DNA from: an uncultured Saprospiraceae bacterium
Lineage (GTDB): Bacteria; Bacteroidota; Bacteroidia; Chitinophagales; Saprospiraceae
Assembly: GCA_937930625.1 (NCBI GenBank)
Contig: CALHBW010000502.1
Location: 1-12,007 of the forward strand
Direction: 5' to 3'
Length of the DNA stretch: 12,007 nucleotides
Below, in pieces: positions 6,971 to 12,007 of this stretch. The notes beneath the pieces are model-generated. The model made no database searches and was not told where the DNA came from. It saw only the letters and a list, made by a program, of their open reading frames with translations. Numbering within the stretch: the first letter of the stretch is position 1; each line of letters begins with the position of its first letter. Made by a program: the position numbers and the translations under genes.

Positions 6971-8095
6971 ATGATAACATCCATTCATCTCAAGCATTTT
7001 AAATCACATAAAAATACAAATGTAGAATTAAGTAATATCACTTTATTATGCGGTGAGAATGGTTCTGGTAAATCCTCTCTAATCCAAAACTTACTTCTTT
7101 TGCGACAATCTTTTCAAAAAAATAGGTTGGAGAAAGTTTTGAGTCTCAATAAACCATTGTGCTATATCGGAGAAGGAAAAGATGCCCTTTTTTCATCCGC
7201 AGAAAAAGATGATATAATTAAAATTGAATTTGGTTATCAAAAAATTATTTATCAATGGATGTTTGATGCGGGCAAAGGGCTAAATTCGGATTTCATCCCC
7301 TATGATGAATCAACTACAAAAATATATTCAAATAACGAGTTAAGCGCAATACCTATATTTAATAATTCATTTCAGTATATAAGTGCCGGAAGATTAGCAG
7401 TATACGAATCAGATGATTATGCTGTTGAAATAGAACAACAAATATCTCTCGAAGAAGGAAAAGCCGAACTAACCGCACATTTTTTAGATTATCATAAAGC
7501 TAAAAACGTTATAGCAGGTCTGCTGCACCCAACAGCAAAAGACGACAGCTCACTCATTGCACAGACTATTGCATGGGAACAGGAAATTTGTAAAGGTGTC
7601 AAAGTTCATCCGAAAAAAGTAGGTAACAGCTACGAAGTTCGATATAGTTTTCCTACTGAATTAGGTGGAACTGAGGAATACAGTACAAAAAACGTCGGCT
7701 TCGGACTCTCCTACGCACTGCCCGTCATCGTAGCCATCCTCTCGGCACAGCCAGGTACGCTTTTAATTATCGAAAATCCCGAAGCACACCTGCACCCGTA
7801 TGGACAGGCAAAAATCGCCGAACTAATGTCACTCGCGGCACAGGCAGGCATACAAATTATTGCCGAAACGCATAGCGACCACATTATCAATGGCGTATTG
7901 GTACAAAATAAAAAATCTGTTATTGACACTGAAAATATCAAAATTTGGTATTTCGACAGAGAGGAAGAGCATAATGCCTCCAAAGTCACCGAAGTGGAAT
8001 TAATGGGTAAAGGCAGAATCAAAAAAGCCCCCGCCGGATTTTTTGACCAAATCGGTAAAGACCTCCGCATATTGATGAGTACAAACCCTTCGTAA
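6971..8095 (+). CDS. AAA family ATPase with DUF3696 C-terminus
   Basis: A 374-residue SMC/RecF/OLD-like ATPase, presumably the energy-using or sensing component of the cassette. The Walker A motif is GENGSGKS (28-35). An ABC-signature-like stretch NVGFGLSYALP is at 241-251. Walker B is LLIIENPEAHLHP (264-276) with Glu268 and Glu271, and a switch motif AETHSDH is at 298-304. The tail GRIKKAPAGFFDQIGKDL (348-365) is the DUF3696 signature that ends this family. The coiled-coil insert between the Walker motifs is short, and no TOPRIM nuclease is fused as in OLD proteins. By eye, the first two thirds are AT-rich, while about 7690-8095 is much richer in G+C. The next gene starts directly after the TAA, so the two are almost surely translated together. 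Family assignment is firm and function is inferred. Confidence 0.88.
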   Translation: MITSIHLKHFKSHKNTNVELSNITLLCGENGSGKSSLIQNLLLLRQSFQKNRLEKVLSLNKPLCYIGEGKDALFSSAEKDDIIKIEFGYQKIIYQWMFDAGKGLNSDFIPYDESTTKIYSNNELSAIPIFNNSFQYISAGRLAVYESDDYAVEIEQQISLEEGKAELTAHFLDYHKAKNVIAGLLHPTAKDDSSLIAQTIAWEQEICKGVKVHPKKVGNSYEVRYSFPTELGGTEEYSTKNVGFGLSYALPVIVAILSAQPGTLLIIENPEAHLHPYGQAKIAELMSLAAQAGIQIIAETHSDHIINGVLVQNKKSVIDTENIKIWYFDREEEHNASKVTEVELMGKGRIKKAPAGFFDQIGKDLRILMSTNPS

Positions 8096-9013
8096 ATGGA
8101 TGATAAATTCAACGTATTTCTACATTTTCTTACCGAAAACATCGACCAATATATTAGCTCTTTAGAGCGTGGTTTAGTTTTTATGGAATCCGTCGTTATC
8201 TGTATTGACAGGGCAGATTGTGAGAAGGGTACAGTGTTATTTTATCAAGGTTCAAACAAAGATATGTTTCTTGAACAACTTACGGTTATTCAAGAATTTT
8301 CAGAGATAGGCAACTTCGGTACTATTCCACCCGAAGTCTCTATCAACTATCTTTTACAAGAAATCAATGCGGAAAACTGGGAAGAAAATCCACATTATAC
8401 ACCTAATGAATGTAAGCATCAAATCGTAAGCAATAAAGGCGGTTATGAGATTATCACAAACCATATACCAGATGTTTTAAAGGAAATTTACGAGAGAAAA
8501 ATTGCGGACAATCAAGGTAAATACATCTTACTAAATCTTTATAATAGCTTTGTTTTAAATGAGATAGAAATAAATATTTATAAAATTTGTAATAATGACA
8601 CGCCTGATTGCAAGGGCGTTTTTTATCTCAAAAATTTCAAAGAATTAGACCAATGGTTTAATCAAAATAGAACGCCGCGAAATTACAATTTCATAGATAA
8701 TCGTCATATCGAAGGACATCCCGAATACGTCAAAAAGCCAAAACCAAAATCACCGCTTTTAGGTGGCATCGGTGGAAAACCAAACGCAGCAAACTTACTC
8801 AAAGATGCCATAGGCGACAAAAAAGAAACTCAAAGGCTATATAATTTTGACGAAAACAAGAAGTGTTACATTCAATTTGAATACGAAGGTGATAATCCTC
8901 AAAATCAATACCACGGCTACCATCTCGTACAACCCAAAACCCACAAAACAGATAAAGAAGCCGTAAGCGATATTCCTCAACGAGTTACCAAAATTCTCGA
9001 CTATCGCAAGTAA
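8096..9013 (+). CDS. Uncharacterised partner of the DUF3696 ATPase
   Basis: A 305-residue protein I cannot assign to a named family. It has no signal peptide or clear membrane segment, so it should be cytoplasmic. The N-terminal half (1-180) is mixed alpha/beta with acidic stretches and several cysteines (36, 42, 106, 165, 172). The C-terminal half has conserved-looking motifs: a basic NRHIEGHPEYVKKPKPKSP (202-220), a Gly-rich LLGGIGGK (221-228), AANLLKDAIGD (231-241), a RLYNFD turn (247-252) and QYHGYHLV (271-278). The closely spaced His and Arg residues could be an active or nucleic-acid-binding site, but that is inference. Its ATG directly follows the ATPase TAA with no gap, which indicates translational coupling and a joint function. 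The start is fixed by this junction. No terminator follows before the next promoter at 9053. Confidence 0.8.
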   Translation: MDDKFNVFLHFLTENIDQYISSLERGLVFMESVVICIDRADCEKGTVLFYQGSNKDMFLEQLTVIQEFSEIGNFGTIPPEVSINYLLQEINAENWEENPHYTPNECKHQIVSNKGGYEIITNHIPDVLKEIYERKIADNQGKYILLNLYNSFVLNEIEINIYKICNNDTPDCKGVFYLKNFKELDQWFNQNRTPRNYNFIDNRHIEGHPEYVKKPKPKSPLLGGIGGKPNAANLLKDAIGDKKETQRLYNFDENKKCYIQFEYEGDNPQNQYHGYHLVQPKTHKTDKEAVSDIPQRVTKILDYRK

Positions 9014-9052
9014 AATGAGTAACATAAATTAGCGAATCACAATTCACTTTCC

Positions 9053-9060
9053 TAACTTTG
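9053..9060 (+). promoter_or_regulatory. Predicted promoter of the acyl-CoA reductase gene
   Basis: TAACTTTG matches the Bacteroidota -7 consensus TAnnTTTG exactly. It ends five bases before the annotated ATG (9066), so transcription should start at or next to the start codon. The message may be leaderless, or translation may begin at the second ATG (9072). Confidence 0.6.
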
Positions 9061-9065
9061 CTCCC

Positions 9066-10091
9066 ATGTCAATGTCATTACAACAACGCATCGAATTACT
9101 CGCCCAATTGGGTCATCGCTTAGATGAATCCGATGAAAAATTAGACGCGATTATCCAAAAAAGCTACCTGCATAATAAATGGTTTACTGTCGAAAATACC
9201 CAACTCGCCATACAAGCTATTCGGCAAGAATTTTTGGATAAAGACAAACTCCAAACTTGGGCGGCACAATACAATATTTCTGATAATCAAGTGCCCAAAA
9301 GAGTAGGTATCGTGCTATCCGGCAATATTCCGCTTGAAGGCTTCCGCGACATACTCAATATTTTCGTAGCAGGACATCAATCTATCATCAAACTTTCGGA
9401 AAAAGACGAACACCTCATACCGTATTTCATTTCCATTTTGGCAGAAATACAGCCCGAAGCTGCCGCTTATTTTCCGCTCGCAGAACGCATAAAAGGCATT
9501 GATAATGTGATAATTACAAACGTAAATGATTCCACACGTTATTATGAAACTTATTTCGGAAAATACCCCAATATTATCCGCAAACAACGCGCATCAGTTG
9601 CCATTCTCACAGGAAATGAAACCGAAGAAGATTGGAAAAAATTAGGCATAGATGTGTTTCGCTTTTTTGGCTTGGGTAGTAGAAATGTTGCTAAATTATA
9701 CCTCCCAAAAGACTACGACCTCGCGCCGCTATTAGAATTTTGGAAACGCTTTGAACACCTCATTCATCACGATAAATTCAAAAATAATTTCGATTATAAT
9801 TATTCGCTGATTTTGATGAATGGTTTGCCCCACATTTCAAATGGAATCATATTAATGCAGGAAGACGAAGAAATACATGCACGTACCGCCATGCTTTACT
9901 ACGAATATTACGACGACCTCCCTACACTCACCCGAAAACTACAAGCATATCAAGACGAAATTCAATCTATCATCTCCAATCAAAATATAGAAAATCTAAA
10001 AACCATCCCATTTGGAAAAACGCATTATCCCACATTAAATGACTACCCCAACGATATTGATACGATGGAGTTTTTGACAACACAACCCTAG
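9066..10091 (+). CDS. LuxC-like acyl-CoA reductase
   Basis: A 341-residue cytoplasmic protein of the LuxC/acyl-CoA reductase family, which uses NAD(P)H to reduce acyl-CoA thioesters to aldehydes within the aldehyde-dehydrogenase fold. Recognisable blocks are KRVGIVLSGNIPLEGFRD (78-95, nucleotide-binding region), QRASVAILTGNE (174-185) and FRFFGLGSRNVAKLYLPKDYDL (from 198). The whole protein has no cysteine. As I recall, relatives read FGLGCRNV here, so Ser205 (codon AGT) replaces a Cys expected to carry the acyl group. It may be a non-catalytic or altered paralogue. The annotated ATG (9066) and Met3 (9072) are both possible, because the predicted promoter lies five bases upstream. In related genomes it is often a neighbour of the ferredoxin now 3 kb away. 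The TAG stop forms the first bases of a dispersed repeat. Confidence 0.85.
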   Translation: MSMSLQQRIELLAQLGHRLDESDEKLDAIIQKSYLHNKWFTVENTQLAIQAIRQEFLDKDKLQTWAAQYNISDNQVPKRVGIVLSGNIPLEGFRDILNIFVAGHQSIIKLSEKDEHLIPYFISILAEIQPEAAAYFPLAERIKGIDNVIITNVNDSTRYYETYFGKYPNIIRKQRASVAILTGNETEEDWKKLGIDVFRFFGLGSRNVAKLYLPKDYDLAPLLEFWKRFEHLIHHDKFKNNFDYNYSLILMNGLPHISNGIILMQEDEEIHARTAMLYYEYYDDLPTLTRKLQAYQDEIQSIISNQNIENLKTIPFGKTHYPTLNDYPNDIDTMEFLTTQP

Positions 10092-10116
10092 CGTAATGCC
10101 TCCGGCTTGCGCTACG
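10089..10116. repeat. Dispersed repeat starting at the reductase stop codon
   Basis: The first 23 bases (10089-10111, starting TAGCGTAATGCC) recur exactly at 11218-11240. The unit can fold: TAGCG near the left end pairs with CGCTA near the right end, and GCC pairs with GGC around TCC. The TAG stop of the acyl-CoA reductase is part of the repeat. GCGCTACG at 10109-10116 also closes the element at 11311-11318. Confidence 0.75.
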
Positions 10117-10191
10117 TAACACAGACATTCCTGTCTGTCCGCGTACTACTTGCAACGTAACACAGACATTCCTGTCTGTCCGCGTACTACT
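10114..10191. repeat. Tandem pair of 37-bp repeats with internal hairpins
   Basis: Positions 10114-10150 and 10155-10191 are identical over 37 bases, separated by TGCA (41-bp period). Each copy contains a perfect hairpin, ACAGACA-TTCC-TGTCTGT (10121-10138 in the first). It is non-coding and lies between the reductase and phosphodiesterase genes. The doubled hairpins might slow transcription or protect the 3' end. Confidence 0.85.
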
Positions 10192-10236
10192 CGTTTTTCA
10201 TCAAAAAAACCACAAAATTTGACATAAAATCCGACC

Positions 10237-10277
10237 TCAAACTTGTCAGACATTTTGAAAATGTCTGACAAGTTTGA
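10237..10277. repeat. 41-bp near-perfect palindrome
   Basis: The 20 bases at 10237-10256 are the exact reverse complement of 10258-10277, around one central G at 10257. The arm contains ACTTGTCAGACATTT. It ends 27 bases before the phosphodiesterase ATG and would form a strong hairpin in a transcript crossing it. No T-run follows, so a simple terminator is unlikely. It is probably a dispersed repeat or a binding site. Confidence 0.85.
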
Positions 10278-10304
10278 AGTCACACCGAACAAAAACCTAA
10301 GAAC

Positions 10305-11210
10305 ATGAAAATAAAAACATACACACTATTTTTCATCACCACCTTACTCCTAATCACCTGCACAGCCGACACTAAAATGAACAACATCGAAATACAAGGA
10401 CATCGCGGCGCGCGCGGACACGCACCCGAAAACACCCTGCCGAGTTTCCTCAAAGCCCTCGAAATAGGCGTAGATGTACTCGAACTTGATGTAGTCATTT
10501 CTGCTGATAATCAAGTCATTGTCTCTCACGAGCCGTGGTTCAATCATAAAATCTGTACCAAGCCCGACGGCACACCCTCCACTGTAGAAGAAGAAGATGG
10601 CATCAAAATCCTCGACCTCACTTACACCCAAATCCAACAATATGACTGCGGCAAACGCGGCAATCCCGACTACCCCGAACAAGCAAAAATCCCCGCCAAC
10701 AAGCCCCTCCTAAGCGAAGTTTTCACAAAAATAGAACAACATACCAGCAACAATAATCTCCCAAAAGTCGCTTATAATATCGAAATCAAAAGCCGTCCGA
10801 TTTGGGATAATGTATTCACACCATTGCCTACAAAATTTGCTCAATTGGTCTATGATGAAGTCAATAAAGCAGGACTCAAAGACCGCGTATGTATTCAGTC
10901 ATTCGACCTTCGTTCTTTGCAGGAAATCCACAAGATAGACCCCGCGATAACCACCGCTTTACTCATCTCCAATAATGACGGTATTGACCAAAATATCAAA
11001 GCACTCGGCTTTACACCTACCATTTATAGTCCCAATCATTTTCTTTTAAATGCTTCAGAAATTCGTAAATTGCACGACAAAAACATCCGCGTCATTCCGT
11101 GGACGGTCAATGAAAAATCGCACATTCGTCGTCTCATTAAATGGGGTGTGGATGGCATTATTTCCGATTACCCCGATAGAGTACACGAGGTTTTAAATGA
11201 ATCATCGTAG
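10305..11210 (+). CDS. Glycerophosphodiester phosphodiesterase, lipoprotein
   Basis: A 301-residue GDPD-family enzyme that splits glycerophosphodiesters, such as deacylated phospholipids, into glycerol-3-phosphate and an alcohol. Residues 1-19 form a lipoprotein signal with lipobox LITC (lipidated Cys19), so it should be anchored in the envelope. The TIM-barrel signatures are GHRGARGHAPENT (32-44) with His33 and Glu42, ELDV (60-63) with Glu60 and Asp62 as metal ligands, and SHEPW (74-78) with catalytic His75. The C-terminal blocks YNIEIKS, IQSFD and VIPWTVNE...GVDGIISDYP are typical of the family. All expected catalytic residues are present. No consensus promoter is seen, and a 41-bp palindrome precedes the start, so it may be read from upstream or from an unrecognised promoter. 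The ATG at 10305 gives a complete lipoprotein signal. The TAG stop is inside the repeat beginning at 11206. Confidence 0.95.
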   Translation: MKIKTYTLFFITTLLLITCTADTKMNNIEIQGHRGARGHAPENTLPSFLKALEIGVDVLELDVVISADNQVIVSHEPWFNHKICTKPDGTPSTVEEEDGIKILDLTYTQIQQYDCGKRGNPDYPEQAKIPANKPLLSEVFTKIEQHTSNNNLPKVAYNIEIKSRPIWDNVFTPLPTKFAQLVYDEVNKAGLKDRVCIQSFDLRSLQEIHKIDPAITTALLISNNDGIDQNIKALGFTPTIYSPNHFLLNASEIRKLHDKNIRVIPWTVNEKSHIRRLIKWGVDGIISDYPDRVHEVLNESS

Positions 11211-11318
11211 CGCACCGTAGCGTAATGCCTCCGGCTTGCGTACCGTAGAACGACGCTTCCAGCTCGTTCCACGTTAACTTAGCATACGCGATACGCGGAC
11301 TGGAAGTACCGCGCTACG
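11206..11318. repeat. 113-bp non-coding repeat element with inverted ends
   Basis: CGTAGCGC (11206-11213) and GCGCTACG (11311-11318) are perfect inverted ends. Inside them CTTCCAG (11256-11262) and CTGGAAG (11300-11306) form a nested inverted pair. Positions 11218-11240 repeat 10089-10111 exactly. The phosphodiesterase TAG stop is at 11208-11210, inside the left end. It fills almost the whole gap to the next gene. It looks like a mosaic of REP-like units or a small non-autonomous element with no coding capacity. Confidence 0.65.
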
Positions 11319-11330
11319 TTTTATAATACT

Positions 11331-12007
11331 ATGAAAATCAATAAATTATTAGTCGCCAATAGAGGAGAAATCGCCTTGCGTGTCATGCGTACTGCGCGCG
11401 AAATGGGCATCAGCACGGTAGCCGTTTATTCGGAAGCAGACCGTCTTTCTCCGCATGTACGTTATGCGGACGAAGCCGTTTGTTTAGGTCCGCCACCGTC
11501 GAATCAATCTTATTTATTAGGCGAAAAAATCATCAAAGAAGCCTTGCGATTGGGCGTAGATGCCATACATCCCGGCTATGGTTTTTTGAGTGAAAATGCA
11601 GTTTTTGCAAAAGCAGTTACGGATGCGGGCTTGATATTCGTAGGACCGGGCGTACATGCCATCGAAGTCATGGGCAGCAAACTCGCCGCCAAAGATGCCG
11701 TCAAAGACTACGACATCCCGATGGTGCCGGGTGTTGACCGTGCCGTTACCGACCCGAAAGAAGCCAAAGAGATTGCTGCAAAAATTGGTTTTCCTATCTT
11801 GATAAAAGCCTCTGCCGGCGGTGGTGGAAAGGGGATGCGCGTGGTCGAAAATCCCGAAGAATTGGAAGAGCAAATGCAACGCGCAGTGAGCGAAGCTACT
11901 TCTGCATTTGGTGATGGTTCTGTTTTTGTGGAAAAATATATTACTTCCCCGCGTCATATAGAAATACAGGTTTTAGCAGATAATCACGGGAATGTTGTTC
12001 ACCTATT
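11331..12007 (+). CDS. Biotin carboxylase subunit of an acyl-CoA carboxylase (5' part)
   Basis: The frame is open from the ATG at 11331 to the window end, giving 225 residues of a gene that continues outside. It matches biotin carboxylase, which uses ATP and bicarbonate to carboxylate biotin on the carrier protein of acetyl- or propionyl-CoA carboxylase. Visible are the N-terminal LLVANRGEIALRV (6-18), DAIHPGYGFLSENA (77-90), the ATP-binding lysines Lys117 and Lys159, the glycine-rich loop SAGGGGKGMR (161-170), EKYI with Glu201, and His209. These fall at the same numbers as in E. coli AccC. The C-terminal half is outside the window, so one cannot tell a stand-alone AccC from a longer PccA/PycA-type protein with a fused carrier domain. 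It starts 12 bases after the repeat element. No consensus promoter is evident. Confidence 0.93.
   Translation, partial: MKINKLLVANRGEIALRVMRTAREMGISTVAVYSEADRLSPHVRYADEAVCLGPPPSNQSYLLGEKIIKEALRLGVDAIHPGYGFLSENAVFAKAVTDAGLIFVGPGVHAIEVMGSKLAAKDAVKDYDIPMVPGVDRAVTDPKEAKEIAAKIGFPILIKASAGGGGKGMRVVENPEELEEQMQRAVSEATSAFGDGSVFVEKYITSPRHIEIQVLADNHGNVVHL

Noticed and set aside
7711..8142. 143-codon frame antisense to the ATPase C-terminal part
   Set aside because: It overlaps the Walker B and DUF3696 coding region and has no recognisable features. It is a by-product of the GC-richer codons there.
8600..8624. ACGCC/GGCGT hairpin followed by six T's, resembling a terminator
   Set aside because: It lies within the 305-residue ORF, the stem is only five base pairs with a ten-base loop, and the reading frame continues intact for another 390 bases.
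11517..11957. 146-codon frame antisense to the biotin carboxylase gene
   Set aside because: The plus strand carries clear biotin carboxylase motifs across this stretch. The antisense frame is a shadow.

Overview
The window looks like a chromosomal segment of a Bacteroidota bacterium, probably of the Chitinophagia/Saprospiria type, though the sequence does not settle the class. The signs are a very large secreted C25 (gingipain-like) peptidase, promoter motifs of the TAnnTTTG type, starts without Shine-Dalgarno sequences, a LuxC-like acyl-CoA reductase and a ferredoxin of the kind these genomes carry, and AT-rich spacers full of short palindromes and 6-8 bp tandem repeats.

Layout. 1-120 is a cluster of palindromic repeats. 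121-894 is AT-rich and has no credible gene. 895-5544 encodes a 1549-residue secreted C25 peptidase with adhesion-type modules and a dockerin-like C-terminus. A heptamer array and a bidirectional hairpin terminator (5548-5647) separate it from a converging 2[4Fe-4S] ferredoxin gene (5726-6079, minus). Its promoter is predicted near 6214-6221, followed by a leader made largely of a degenerate 7-8 bp repeat. Next is an AT-rich cassette on the plus strand (6373-9013): a truncated DUF262 (ParB/GmrSD-type) gene, an AAA ATPase with a DUF3696 tail, and an unrecognised 305-residue protein whose start codon directly abuts the ATPase stop codon. An acyl-CoA reductase gene (9066-10091) has its own TAnnTTTG promoter. 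After a repeat-filled spacer come a lipoprotein glycerophosphodiester phosphodiesterase (10305-11210), a 113-bp repeat element, and the 5' part of a biotin carboxylase gene that runs off the window (11331 onward).

How it fits together. The ferredoxin, acyl-CoA reductase, phosphodiesterase and biotin carboxylase are ordinary redox and lipid-metabolism genes. The DUF262/ATPase/unknown trio lies exactly between the predicted divergent promoters of the ferredoxin and the reductase, and looks like an inserted accessory island. Its domain set (a DUF262 protein, a DUF3696 SMC-like ATPase and a partner of unknown function) resembles anti-phage systems and is the best candidate for an undescribed or degraded system here. 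The DUF262 gene seems broken by an in-frame TGA at its conserved RIN-[T/S]-GG motif.

Other points stand out. All three TAG stop codons in the window lie inside dispersed repeat elements, while the other complete genes end in TAA, apart from the broken gene's TGA. The acyl-CoA reductase contains no cysteine. The C25 peptidase gene has a run of nine G's upstream of its catalytic residues.
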